From contig CALGAN010000013.1 of assembly GCA_937951875.1 (NCBI GenBank), positions 23,005 to 87,004 of the forward strand: DNA of 64,000 nt, in the 5' to 3' direction. The stretch comes from an uncultured Alkalilimnicola sp. (GTDB taxonomy: Bacteria > Pseudomonadota > Gammaproteobacteria > Nitrococcales > AK92). Shown here piece after piece: positions 25,801-33,908 of this stretch (position 1 is the stretch's first letter; each line of letters opens with the position of its first letter). The translations under genes were made by a program, and so were the position numbers. A model generated the notes under the pieces. The model did no database searches. It had not been told where the DNA came from and was given only the letters and a program-made list of their open reading frames with translations.

Positions 25801-28678
25801 CTGGCAGTGGTCGGTGGGCAAGGGGCAGGTGCTGTGGAGCGAGCGCGACGACAACAGCCTGCAGATCGTGCCTGAGCAGCGCGACTACCGGGTCGGCGAT
25901 ACCGCCCGCTATCTGGTCAAGAACCCCTTCCCCGGCGCCCGGGCGCTGATCACGGTCGAGCGCTACGGCGTGCTCGACCAGTGGGTGCAGACCCTGGCCG
26001 ACAGCACCGCCGTGATCGAGGTGCCGGTCAAGGGCGACTACCTGCCCGGCTACTACCTGTCGGTGGTGGTGGTGTCGCCGCGGGTGCAGCCGCCGCCGGG
26101 CGATCACCAGCTCGATCTCGGCAAGCCCGCGTTCCGCATGGGCTATGTCAAGACCGAGGTGCGCGATCCGTACAAGGAGATCGAGATCCGCGCCGTCACC
26201 GAGCGCGCCAGCTACAAGCCCGGCGAGACCGTGCGGGTCGAGGTCAGCGCCGCGCCGCGGCAGGGCGCCGCCGGCGAGCCGATCGAGCTGGCGGTGGCGG
26301 TGCTGGATGAGGCGGTGTTCGACCTGATCGGCGACGGCCGCCGCCACTTCGACCCCTACCGCGGCTTCTATGCCCTCGACAACCTGGACGTGGAGAACTA
26401 CAGCCTGCTGCTGCGGCTCATCGGCCGCCAGCAGTTCGAGAAGAAGGGCGCCAACGCCGGCGGTGACGGCGGCGCCGCCGGCTTCGACGTGCGCGGCAAT
26501 TTCAAGTACGTGGCCTACTGGAACCCGGCGCTGCCGGTCGAGGACGGCAAGACCCGCTTCGAGTTCCAGGCCCCGGACAACCTCACCGGCTGGAAGATCC
26601 TGGTGCTGGCCGCCACCCCGGGCGACCGCTTCGGCTTGGGCGAGGGCGGCTTCACCGTCAACAAGCTCACCGAGCTGCGCCCGGCCATGCCCAACCAGGT
26701 GCTGGCCGGCGACCGCTTCCGCGCCGGCGTGAGCCTGATGAACCGCACCGACCAGGCGCGCGAGCTGACCGTGCGCTGGCAGGTGCAGGGGCCGGTGCAG
26801 AACGGCGGCCTGCAGCATGAGCAGAAGCTGCGGCTGGCGCCGTTCCAGCGCCAGGTGCTGTACCTGCCGGTGGAGACCATCGCTCCCGGCGAGCTGCGCT
26901 TCACCGTCAGCGCCGCCGACGGCGTCGATAGCGACGCCTTCAGCCATGTGCTGGCGGTGAAGCGGGTCGAGGCCCTGGAAACCGCCGCCACCTTCGGCGC
27001 CACCGCCGAGCCGCTGGTGCGCGAGGTCGTCCGCTTCCCCGCGGACATGCGGGAGGATGTCGGAGGGCTGGCGCTGGTGGTCTCGCCCTCGGCGATCGGC
27101 AACATCGACGGCGCCTTCCGCTACATGCGCGACTATCCCTACTCGTCCTGGGAGCAGCAGCTGTCCAAGGGCGTGATGGCGGCGCGCTTCCTCGATCTGC
27201 GGCCCTACCTGCCGGATGACCTGCGCTGGGATGAGGCGCCCGCGCTGCCGGCGCGGGTACTGGCGGAGGCGGCCGCCTTCCAGGCCCCGAACGGCGGCAT
27301 GGCGTTCTTCGTGCCGGACGACCGCTACGCCAGCCCTTATCTGTCGGCTTACACCGCACTGGCCTTCAGCTGGCTGCGCCGCAGCGGCCACGAGGTGCCG
27401 GCCGCCGTTGAGCAGCGTCTGCACGGCTACCTGGAGCAGCTGCTGAGCCGCGACGCGCTGCCCGATTTCTACACCGCCGGCATGGCCGCCACGGTGCGTG
27501 CCGTGGCGCTGGCGGCGCTGGCCGAGCGCGGCCGGGTCGACGCCGGCACCCTGCTGCGCTACCGGCCGCATGCGCCGCGCATGGACCTGTTCGGGCGCGC
27601 CCACTACTTGCTGGCGGCGCTCCAGGTGCCGGGCACCGAGGCGCTGCGCGCCGAGATCGCCGCCAGCATCCTGGCGCAGGCCGTGCAGAGCGGCGACAAG
27701 TTCAGCTTCAATGAGCCCTGGGCCGACGACTACAACCGCATCCTCGCCACGCCGGCGCGCAGCAATTGCGCGGTGCTGTCGGCGCTGACCGCCTACGCCG
27801 CCACCGACGCCGGCCGGGCGACGGTCGGCGACGTGCCGGCCAAGCTGGCGCGCTTCGTGAGCCAGGCGCGCGGCGCCCGCCCGCACTGGCAGAACACCCA
27901 GGAGAACGTGTTCTGCCTCAACGCCTTGACCGACTACGCCCGGGCGTACGAGGCCGCGTCGCCGGCCATGCGGCTTGCCGCCAGCGTCGACGGCGAGCCG
28001 CTCGGCGCGGTGACGTTCGACGATCCGCGCGACCCGCCGGCGCGGCTGGAGCGCCCGCTCGGCGCCGGCGACGCCGGCCGCACGGGCACGGTCGAGCTGC
28101 GCAAGGAGGGCGAGGGGCGTTACTACTACGGGCTGTATCTGAACTACGCGCCGACGCGGCCTAGCCCCGAGCGGATCAACGCCGGCATCGACGTCCGCCG
28201 CGAATACAGCGTGCGGCGCAACGGCGAATGGCGGCTGCTGTCGTCGCCGGCGCGCGTCGCGCGCGGCGAGCTGGTGCGGGTGGATCTGTACCTATCGCTG
28301 CCGACCGCGCGCACCTTCGTGGTGGTGGACGACCCGGTGCCGGGCGGCCTGGAGCCGGTCAACCGCGATCTCGCCACCGCCTCGGCGGCGGACGCCGACG
28401 CCGGCGAGTTCCAGCCGGCCGGCGGCTCCTGGTACCTGCAGTACAGCGATTGGCAGTACTACGGCCAGTCGCTGTGGAGCTTCCACCATCGCGAGCTGCG
28501 CCACGATGCGGCGCGCTTCTACGCCGAGTACCTGCCGCCGGGCAACTATCACCTGAGCTACACCGCCCAGGCCATCGCCGACGGCGAGTTCGCGGCGTCG
28601 CCGGTGCACGCCGAGGAGATGTACGACCCAGACGTGTTCGGCAAGGGCGCGCCGGCGGTGCTGCGGGTGGGCGAGTGA
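22856..28678 (+). CDS. giant alpha-2-macroglobulin family protein lacking the thioester
   Basis: This 1,940-residue bacterial alpha-2-macroglobulin is predicted to be a periplasmic protease trap that guards the envelope. It has MG repeats through the first about 1,300 residues, including the bait-neighbourhood pattern RGLYRAGETVRYKLF-like at 640-670 (QGIYRAGETVRYKLFVRNQD), the conserved YWNPALPVEDGKTRFEFQAP near 1220, then a thioester-domain-like helical region and a receptor-binding-like C-terminus. Where thioester homologues have C-x-E-Q, this protein has S1431-W-E-Q1434 (DYPYSSWEQQ), so no thioester can form. The N-terminus has a hydrophobic signal segment but no lipobox cysteine. It is longer than E. 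coli YfhM. Next come DedA (opposite strand) and PBP1C. Confidence 0.92.
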   Translation: MRSSLLAALAVIAIFFASRFGLFEPAPLAVNAAGAAPLRVDRITPEGEDVPAGRQVVIQFNRPVVSLGRMERPAGQVPVTITPALRCQWRWLNTSALACQLGEREAMAPATVYTVRVGTGLRAEDGGALAAPVERRFVTERPRVEWVSFERWQAPTVPVLRARFNLPVTRESVERALSLALPQHGGKRVALQVVELADEARPGYAVLPLPGSDQLLLAYLPGPQAPQDAQARDSWLLAPVEALPADATAELWVAPGLRSPRGPEAGVEARVALRFDTLPEFRFLGVRCTDLRGEELQLAGPDDGRCNPLRSVSLLFSSPVIEEAVRDHVRFTPDLAGGRDDYDPWENHGGYSRLESPHERGRVYPVTLPELLKADRVYRAQEDGELRDEFGRALPQPLDVSWRTDHRAPELVLLHEDAVLEQAVDSELAMAVTNLAEVEVSYAGITAAGEVPAGTRTIALPEVRDVAFLEPIGVRDMLQGRSGALWGELRPRPAAERTRSEWDFFAQVTPFQVHVKLGHFGSLVWVTELASGQPVADAQVSVHRGNYARLADLGAALVQARTDAEGLARLPGSDALDPELAYRYVWQRDDQRLLVKVVRGDAMALLPLDYRFGIDAGRVSDWEVSAVSLPRNGHLRAWGATAQGIYRAGETVRYKLFVRNQDERTLIAPPPGPYTLTVIDPMDREVHRVEALTLSSFGAYAGEFAVPATGAVGWYRFVLTAEFLPAELEPLRVLVSDFTPSPFRVGVELNGERFGVGDRMVVDTAARLHAGGPYAEAPVRVNVRLREQALTPEDPRARGFRFQTLLEDDNRGVLTLYDQEGRVDAAGELRTSFTVADNPILYGELLVESSVSDDRGKSVAGFARARYYGRDRYVGLRSAAWVLEQGKPADIQAVVVDDRGRLAAGTPIELTVEWREVTAARVKGAGNAYLTQFQSQWREKHRCALVSAAEPQVCRFTPARAGEYRVTARISDRRGRPHQSTLWQWSVGKGQVLWSERDDNSLQIVPEQRDYRVGDTARYLVKNPFPGARALITVERYGVLDQWVQTLADSTAVIEVPVKGDYLPGYYLSVVVVSPRVQPPPGDHQLDLGKPAFRMGYVKTEVRDPYKEIEIRAVTERASYKPGETVRVEVSAAPRQGAAGEPIELAVAVLDEAVFDLIGDGRRHFDPYRGFYALDNLDVENYSLLLRLIGRQQFEKKGANAGGDGGAAGFDVRGNFKYVAYWNPALPVEDGKTRFEFQAPDNLTGWKILVLAATPGDRFGLGEGGFTVNKLTELRPAMPNQVLAGDRFRAGVSLMNRTDQARELTVRWQVQGPVQNGGLQHEQKLRLAPFQRQVLYLPVETIAPGELRFTVSAADGVDSDAFSHVLAVKRVEALETAATFGATAEPLVREVVRFPADMREDVGGLALVVSPSAIGNIDGAFRYMRDYPYSSWEQQLSKGVMAARFLDLRPYLPDDLRWDEAPALPARVLAEAAAFQAPNGGMAFFVPDDRYASPYLSAYTALAFSWLRRSGHEVPAAVEQRLHGYLEQLLSRDALPDFYTAGMAATVRAVALAALAERGRVDAGTLLRYRPHAPRMDLFGRAHYLLAALQVPGTEALRAEIAASILAQAVQSGDKFSFNEPWADDYNRILATPARSNCAVLSALTAYAATDAGRATVGDVPAKLARFVSQARGARPHWQNTQENVFCLNALTDYARAYEAASPAMRLAASVDGEPLGAVTFDDPRDPPARLERPLGAGDAGRTGTVELRKEGEGRYYYGLYLNYAPTRPSPERINAGIDVRREYSVRRNGEWRLLSSPARVARGELVRVDLYLSLPTARTFVVVDDPVPGGLEPVNRDLATASAADADAGEFQPAGGSWYLQYSDWQYYGQSLWSFHHRELRHDAARFYAEYLPPGNYHLSYTAQAIADGEFAASPVHAEEMYDPDVFGKGAPAVLRVGE

Positions 28679-28793
28679 GGCGGTGCCGGCATCATGGCGA
28701 GCTCTGATTATCGCCCCCCGCCCCGGAACCGGGCTAGCGCGCGCATCATCCCAGTACGAGATGGCCGAGGCTTGGCAGGACGTCGCTCGGTAC

Positions 28794-28849
28794 GTTCCCT
28801 CCCCCCTCGCGGGCGAGCGCGTAGCGAGGGAGCCGTCGGGGAGACGGGG
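28794..28849. repeat. C-rich/G-rich intergenic repeat
   Basis: GTTCCCTCCCCCCTCGC is followed by GCGAGGGAGCC and GGGGAGACGGGG, so the arms can pair. Its start matches the element at 4.9 kb (GTTCCCTTCCCCCTC). It lies in the gap between the convergent macroglobulin and dedA genes. Confidence 0.5.
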
Positions 28850-28879
28850 CCAAACCGACCGCGAAGCGCGACCCTGACC

Positions 28880-29521
28880 TCAGGCCGGGCGCGCCAGCCG
28901 CGCCCGCAGGTATTCGACGATCGCCGGCGAGATGGACAGCAGGATGATGCCGATCAGCACCAGCGACAGGTTGTCCTTCACCCACGGCAGATTGCCGAAC
29001 AGGAAGCCGGCGTAGGTGAGCGAGGCCACCCACAGCACGGCGCCGCCGGCGTTGAAGGCGAGGAAGCGCCGGTACGGCATCTTGGCCATGCCGGCCACGA
29101 ACGGCGCGTAGGTGCGGATGATGGGGATGAACCGGGCCAGCACGATGGTCTTGCCGCCGTGACGCAGATAGAAGGCCGTGGCCTTGTCCAGGTGCTCGCG
29201 CTTGAGGAAGCGCGCGTCGTCGGAGAATACCTTGGGGCCCACGCGGGCGCCGATGGCGTAGTTGACGCCGTCGCCCAGCACCGCCGCCACGATCAGCAGC
29301 ACGATCAGCACATGCACGTCCATGCCGCCGGCCGCGGCAATGGTGCCGGCGACGAACAGCAGCGAGTCGCCGGGCAGGAATGGCGTCACCACCAGCCCGG
29401 TCTCGCAGAACACGATCAGGAACAGCAGCCCGTAGATCCACGGTCCGTAGGCGGCGGTGAGCGCGGCCAGGTGCTGATCCAGGTGCAGGACCAGGTCGAT
29501 GAACAGGCTGATGAGTTCCAT
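28880..29521 (-). CDS. DedA-family membrane protein
   Basis: This is a 213-residue inner-membrane protein of the DedA/SNARE-associated family. Family motifs are CETGLVVTPFLPGDSLLFVA near residue 38, GDGVNYAIGARVGPKVF near 75 and RFIPIIRTYAPFVAGMAKM near 115. Family members are implicated in flipping or transporting polyprenyl-phosphate or phospholipids and in membrane-potential homeostasis. The ATG at 29521 follows GGAGG. It is transcribed opposite to and between the macroglobulin and pbpC genes. Confidence 0.92.
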   Translation of the reverse strand: MELISLFIDLVLHLDQHLAALTAAYGPWIYGLLFLIVFCETGLVVTPFLPGDSLLFVAGTIAAAGGMDVHVLIVLLIVAAVLGDGVNYAIGARVGPKVFSDDARFLKREHLDKATAFYLRHGGKTIVLARFIPIIRTYAPFVAGMAKMPYRRFLAFNAGGAVLWVASLTYAGFLFGNLPWVKDNLSLVLIGIILLSISPAIVEYLRARLARPA

Positions 29522-29628
29522 TCGGCCTCCATGCTGAGCGCGGCCCGGCGCCGCGGTGACGGTGATGGGGCTATGGTAGTCGGCGCGGTCGGTGCCGGTA
29601 TAGGAAGGCGTGCGCACCGGAGGCGGAC

Positions 29629-31788
29629 ATGGCCCGGAAAGTAGCGATCGCCACCGCCCTGGTGGCCGGGCTGCTGATCGCGCTGCTGGCCGTCGCCACC
29701 GTTACCGCCGTGCAGCCGCCGCCGGGCGAGCTGCCGCCGGGCGACGGCGGGGTGCGCAAGGCGCAGATCCTCGATCGCGCCGGCCAGCCGCTGACCGTGA
29801 CCTACCAGAACGAGTGGAACGTGCACGAGCGCGTGCCGCTGTACGCCATGCCCGAGTTCCTGCAGCGGATCTTCGTGCTGGCCGAGGATCGCCGCTTCTA
29901 CGAGCACGGCGGCGTCGACTGGCGCGCCCGGCTCGCGGCGCTGGGGCAGAACCTGCGCGCCGGGCGGGCGGTGCGCGGCGCCAGCACCATCAGCGAGCAG
30001 GCGATCAAGCTGCTCCGGCCACGGCCGCGCACGCTCTGGGCGCGCTGGCTGGAGGGCTTCGAGGCGCAGTGGCTGGAGCGGCGCTACTCCAAGAGCGAGA
30101 TCCTGGAGTTCTACCTCAACCAGGTGCCCTACGCGGCGCAGCGCCGCGGCGTGGTGCAGGCGGCGCGCTACTACTTCGACCGCGACCTCTCCACCCTGAG
30201 CCGCAAGGAGATGGCGGCGCTGGCGGTGCTGGTGCGCGCGCCCAGCCGGCTCGATCCCTACCGCGCCCCCGAGCGGCTGGAGCGGCAGCTCGCCGCGTTC
30301 CTCGACCGGCTGCGGCGCGACGGTCTGCTGGACGAGGCCACCGTCGCCGCCATCCGCGCCGAGCCGCTGCAATTGCGCCAGCCGTCGCTGCCGGTCGACG
30401 CCCGGCACGCGGCGGTGCGGCTGTACCGGTCGCTGCCGCCGGCGCTGGCCGGCGCGCCGCGGCTCTACACCACCCTGGATGCCGGCCTGCAGGCCAAGGC
30501 CGCCGCCATTCTGGCGCGGAACCGCGCCGCCTTGGCCGATGCCGGCGTGCGCCACGCCGCGCTGATCGTAATCGAGCACGGCAGCGGCGAGGTGCGCGCC
30601 TACGTCAGCGCCCACGACGGCGGTCCCGGCAGCGACTTCGACGCCGCCGCCGTGCCGCGCCAGCCCGGCTCCACGCTCAAGCCGTTCCTCTACGCCCTGG
30701 CGCTGGAGCAGGGCTGGACCGCCGCCACCCTGATCGACGACAGCCCGCTGGTGGAGGCGGTCGGTCGCGGCCTGCACGCCTACCGCAACTACTCGCGCAG
30801 CCACTATGGCCCGGTGCCGCTGCGCGACGCGCTTGGCAACTCGCTCAACATCCCGGCGGTGCGTGCCATCCAGTGGGTGGGGGCGGGCCGGTTCCTGGAG
30901 CGGCTGCGGGCTTTGGGAATCGACAGCCTGACCGCGCACCCCGAGCACTACGGCGACGGCCTAGCGCTGGGCAACGGCGAGATCACGCTCTGGGAGCTGA
31001 CCGCCGCCTACGCGGCGCTGGCGCGCGGCGGCGAGTACCGCCCGCCGCGCCTGCTGCGCGACCTGCCACCCGCGCCGGGACGGCAGGTGTTCTCGCCGGA
31101 GGTCAGCTCGCTGATCGCCGACATCCTCGCCGACCCGTCGGCGCGCCAGCTCGAATTCGGGCAGAGCGGGCTGATGCGCTTTCCCGTGCAGACCGCCATC
31201 AAGACCGGCACTTCCAGCGATTACCGCGACGCCTGGGCGGTCGGCTTCAATCACCGCTACACGGTGGGGGTGTGGATGGGCAGCCTCGACGGACGGCCGA
31301 TGCGCAACATCACCGGCGCCCGCGGCCCGGTGCTGGTGCTGCGCTCGGTGTTCGCCGAGCTCACCCGCGACGGCGACAGCGCGCCGCTGCCGCGCAGCCC
31401 GCGGCTGATAGCGCAGGCGGTGTGCCGCGACACCGGCACCGTCGCCACCGCCGATTGTCCCAGCCGCATCGAATACTTCCTGCCCGGCACCGGGCCGGCG
31501 CCGGCCCCTGGGCCGGCGGTCGCCGCGCCGCCGCAGTTCCGGCTGCGGCAGCCGTCCTGGGATTTGCAGCTGGCGCTGGATCCGCGCCTGCCGGCCGACC
31601 GGCAGCGGTTCCGCTTCTTGCTCGACGGCGTTGGGCCGGGCGAGCGGGTGGAGTGGTTCGTCGACGGCGAGCGGGTGGCGGTGACGGACGGGCCGGAGCT
31701 GCTGTGGCCGCTGACGCGCGGCGCGCATCAGGCCTGGGCGCGGGTCGGGGAGCGGGAGACGGCGCGGGTGCCGTTCCAGGTGAGGTGA
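29629..31788 (+). CDS. pbpC: penicillin-binding protein 1C
   Basis: This 719-residue bifunctional murein synthase is anchored by an N-terminal helix (about residues 5-28). The GT51 glycosyltransferase domain shows AEDRRFYEHGGVD with E86, GASTISEQ near 117 and RRYSKSEILEFYLNQVPY near 152. The transpeptidase domain has S348-TLK351 (PGSTLKP), S405-L-N and K525-T-G. The C-terminus (about 620-719) is the beta-sandwich tail typical of PBP1C. In E. coli pbpC is co-transcribed with the macroglobulin yfhM; here dedA on the other strand separates them. Confidence 0.95.
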   Translation: MARKVAIATALVAGLLIALLAVATVTAVQPPPGELPPGDGGVRKAQILDRAGQPLTVTYQNEWNVHERVPLYAMPEFLQRIFVLAEDRRFYEHGGVDWRARLAALGQNLRAGRAVRGASTISEQAIKLLRPRPRTLWARWLEGFEAQWLERRYSKSEILEFYLNQVPYAAQRRGVVQAARYYFDRDLSTLSRKEMAALAVLVRAPSRLDPYRAPERLERQLAAFLDRLRRDGLLDEATVAAIRAEPLQLRQPSLPVDARHAAVRLYRSLPPALAGAPRLYTTLDAGLQAKAAAILARNRAALADAGVRHAALIVIEHGSGEVRAYVSAHDGGPGSDFDAAAVPRQPGSTLKPFLYALALEQGWTAATLIDDSPLVEAVGRGLHAYRNYSRSHYGPVPLRDALGNSLNIPAVRAIQWVGAGRFLERLRALGIDSLTAHPEHYGDGLALGNGEITLWELTAAYAALARGGEYRPPRLLRDLPPAPGRQVFSPEVSSLIADILADPSARQLEFGQSGLMRFPVQTAIKTGTSSDYRDAWAVGFNHRYTVGVWMGSLDGRPMRNITGARGPVLVLRSVFAELTRDGDSAPLPRSPRLIAQAVCRDTGTVATADCPSRIEYFLPGTGPAPAPGPAVAAPPQFRLRQPSWDLQLALDPRLPADRQRFRFLLDGVGPGERVEWFVDGERVAVTDGPELLWPLTRGAHQAWARVGERETARVPFQVR

Positions 31789-31807
31789 CGACGGCACCCG
31801 CTCGGGC

Positions 31808-31936
31808 TTACTTCACGCCCGGCGTCAGCTTCTCGGCCTCCTTCCGCTTGCGCACCTTGCGCGGGTTGGGCCGGGTGTTGCCGTGGCTGCCGCGGAAGAT
31901 CTTGCCGCGGCGGGTCTTGCGATCACCTTTTCCCAT
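31808..31936 (-). CDS. 30S ribosomal protein bTHX
   Basis: This is a 42-residue, highly basic protein reading MGKGDRKTRRGKIFRGSHGN, then TRPNPRKVRKRKEAEKLTPG and a final VK. This is the small ribosomal protein THX, which binds at the top of the 30S head. A very strong ribosome-binding site (AAGGAGG) lies 6 bases before the ATG. It is convergent with pbpC, 19 bp apart. It is easily missed because of its length. Confidence 0.9.
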   Translation of the reverse strand: MGKGDRKTRRGKIFRGSHGNTRPNPRKVRKRKEAEKLTPGVK

Positions 31937-32013
31937 ATCGAACCTCCTTTTGCGATATGTGCCCGTCGCAGTGTAGAGGATTCGGGCCGGAAAGGCCCGG
32001 ATACATTGCGGGC

Positions 32014-32042
32014 TTGCAAGCGCGCCATCACGCGCGCATTAT
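32014..32042 (+). promoter_or_regulatory. promoter of the ilvB-type leader
   Basis: TTGCAA (32014-32019), a 17-base spacer and CATTAT (32037-32042) form a plausible sigma-70 promoter. Transcription would start about 30 bp upstream of the leader-peptide ATG. Confidence 0.5.
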
Positions 32043-32081
32043 CGTAACTTACCGTTCGAACCGCGGAGCACGATTCGACCC

Positions 32082-32180
32082 ATGGCCGCTCACGACCTCG
32101 CTATCGCTCCTGCCGCCTCGCTGGCGGTCGTAGCCGTAGTAGTAGCGGTCGTGCGCCTCGCGCCCGCGGGTCCGTTCTAG
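32082..32180 (+). CDS. Val-rich attenuator leader peptide, IvbL-like
   Basis: This is a 32-codon reading frame MAAHDLAIAPAASL, then AVVAVVVAVVR, then LAPAGPF. It contains seven Val codons within residues 16-24, plus Leu and Ile codons. Its size and composition match the ilvB operon leader peptide IvbL of E. coli, also 32 residues. It is followed 22 bases later by a strong terminator hairpin and then an acetolactate-synthase-like gene. Ribosome stalling at the Val run when charged tRNA-Val is scarce would favour antitermination. The arrangement is read directly; the mechanism is from the known system. Confidence 0.8.
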   Translation: MAAHDLAIAPAASLAVVAVVVAVVRLAPAGPF

Positions 32181-32202
32181 CTCTACAGGCTACGAATCCA
32201 GC

Positions 32203-32243
32203 AACCCCCGCCGGCGCGAGAGCCCGGCGGGGGTTCGCGTTTC
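32203..32243 (+). terminator. attenuator terminator before the ALS-like gene
   Basis: AACCCCCGCCGG (32203-32214) and CCGGCGGGGGTT (32224-32235) form a perfect 12-bp stem with a 9-base loop, followed by the weakly U-rich CGCGTTTC. It lies between the Val-rich leader ORF and the structural gene, exactly where an attenuator belongs. Confidence 0.8.
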
Positions 32244-32290
32244 TGGGCTCCCTCGCCGTCGCTTCCCGAGCGGGACGAGGAGACCGCCCA

Positions 32291-33829
32291 ATGATCAGAC
32301 TCACCGGTGCACAGCTAGTCGTCCGACTCCTGGAGCGGCAGGGCGTGCGCGTCGTAACCGGTACGCCGGGCGGCGCCGATTCGCCGCTGCGCGCTGCGTT
32401 CGCGCGCAGTCCCGCCATTCGCTACGTGCCAGCCCGCCACGAGCGCGGCGCCGGCTTCATCGCCCAGGGCTTGGCGCGGGTCAGCGGTCGGCCGGCGGTC
32501 TGCCTGGCGTCGTCGGGCCCGGCGGCGGATAGCCTCGCCGCCGTCCTGGCCGCCGCGCGGCTGGACGCGATTCCGCTGATCTGCATGACTGAGGGCGCCG
32601 ACCTCGATGGGGCGAGTGCACCCACCAAGCACGCCTTTCGGGCGCGCGCGGCCCGCGAGCTGCTGGAGATCGTCCCGGCGGCGTTCCGCATCGCCGCCTC
32701 CGGCCGGCCCGGGCCGGTGCTGCTCGACATCCCCGTCGAGGTTCAGGCCGAGATCGCCGCGTTCGCCGTCTGGCCGGCGCCGGGCGAGCCGCAGTCCGCG
32801 CCCGCGCCGGAGCCGGCGGCCGTGACGGCCGCCGCCGCGCTGATCGACCGCGCTCGGCGGCCGCTGCTCTACCTCGGCGGCGACGTGGTCCACGGCGGCG
32901 CCAGCGGCATGGCCCAGCGGCTGGCGGAGAAGGCCGGATTGCCGACGGTCATGACCCTGGCAGCGCTGGGGGCGTTGCCGGCTGGGCACCCGCAGGCGCT
33001 GGGCGTGGCGGACGCTCAGGTCGAGCGGACGCTGGCGGAGTGCGATCTGCTGATCATGGTCGGTGCCCGCTTCGATGCACGCGCCGACGCCCGGCCCGAA
33101 GCCGCCGCTGTCGGCGCGCGCATCATCCGGATCGACATCGAGCCGGATCGGGGCGAGCGAGCGGCGCTGACCATCGGCGGCGATCTCGGCTCGGTGCTGG
33201 CGGCGCTGCTGCCGCAGGTGACGGAGACGCCGCGCGGCGCTTGGCAGCGGCGGGTCGCCGCGCTCAAGGCGCGCCAGGCGCGGGGCGATCACGATCCGCG
33301 CACGCTGTGCGGCCTGGTGCGGGCGGTGGCGGCGCTGGCCGGCGAGCGGGCGATCATCGCCGCCGATCTCGACCGCCAGCGGTCGCTGGTGGCGCAGGCT
33401 TATCCGTTGCGCCGGCCGCGCCGCTGGTTGAGTGGGCATGGAACCGTGGGCTTCGGCCTGCCGGCGGCCATCGGCGCGGCGCTGGCCGATCCCGCCGCGC
33501 CGGTGATCTGCTTTTGCGACGAGAGCGGTCTGCTGCTGAATCTGCAGGAGCTGGCCACCGCCGCCGAGCAACGGGTCAATCTGAAGGTGGTGCTGTGCGG
33601 CGAGCGCGCGTCGGATGGGGGCTGGCGGAGTCCGTTCGGCGGGCAGGAGCCGTCAGTCGGCGGTGTGGATTTCTGCCGGATCGCGGCGGGGTTCGGTTTC
33701 GAGATCGCCGATTTGGGCGCGAGCGGGCATCCGCGGGCCTTGCTGGCGCCGGCCTTGAATCAAGCCGGTCCGTGTCTGATTCGCGCGCCCGTCAGGAGCA
33801 CCGAGTACGCCGTTTCTCTGGCGTCGTAG
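32291..33829 (+). CDS. acetolactate-synthase-like ThDP-family protein, degenerate cofactor site
   Basis: This 512-residue protein resembles the catalytic subunit of acetohydroxyacid synthase (IlvB line): catalytic-type E51 in RHERGAGFIAQGLAR, VLLDIPVEVQ near 145, GFGLPAAIGAALADP near 380 and LNLQELATAAEQRVNLKVV near 416. The ThDP/Mg motif is altered. The canonical GDG reads C409-D410-E411, and the Asn metal ligand 27 residues later is G437. It is about 50 residues shorter than usual, and no ilvN small-subunit gene follows. It may be inactive, regulatory, or use a changed chemistry. Its Val-rich leader and attenuator indicate descent from, or continued membership of, branched-chain amino-acid control. 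Confidence 0.8.
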   Translation: MIRLTGAQLVVRLLERQGVRVVTGTPGGADSPLRAAFARSPAIRYVPARHERGAGFIAQGLARVSGRPAVCLASSGPAADSLAAVLAAARLDAIPLICMTEGADLDGASAPTKHAFRARAARELLEIVPAAFRIAASGRPGPVLLDIPVEVQAEIAAFAVWPAPGEPQSAPAPEPAAVTAAAALIDRARRPLLYLGGDVVHGGASGMAQRLAEKAGLPTVMTLAALGALPAGHPQALGVADAQVERTLAECDLLIMVGARFDARADARPEAAAVGARIIRIDIEPDRGERAALTIGGDLGSVLAALLPQVTETPRGAWQRRVAALKARQARGDHDPRTLCGLVRAVAALAGERAIIAADLDRQRSLVAQAYPLRRPRRWLSGHGTVGFGLPAAIGAALADPAAPVICFCDESGLLLNLQELATAAEQRVNLKVVLCGERASDGGWRSPFGGQEPSVGGVDFCRIAAGFGFEIADLGASGHPRALLAPALNQAGPCLIRAPVRSTEYAVSLAS

Positions 33830-33856
33830 CGGCGGGTGGAAGCGCGGGAAAGGCTG

Positions 33857-33882
33857 CCCCTCTCCCGGTGCCGGGAGAGGGG
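33857..33882. repeat. CCCCTCTCCCGG hairpin repeat
   Basis: CCCCTCTCCCGG, a TG centre and CCGGGAGAGGGG form a perfect 12-bp-arm inverted repeat between the convergent ALS-like and peptidoglycan-binding genes. It is the same family as the elements at 4.9, 28.8 and 56.0 kb, and is likely also to stop transcription from both sides. Confidence 0.6.
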
Positions 33883-33908
33883 GCGAGCGTCAAGCGCCGT
33901 TAAGGCTC

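Noticed and set aside
22865..27886. Minus-strand open frame of about 1,670 codons
   Set aside because: It is exactly antisense to the macroglobulin gene, is His/Arg/Ala-rich with no domains, and reflects high GC at codon position three.
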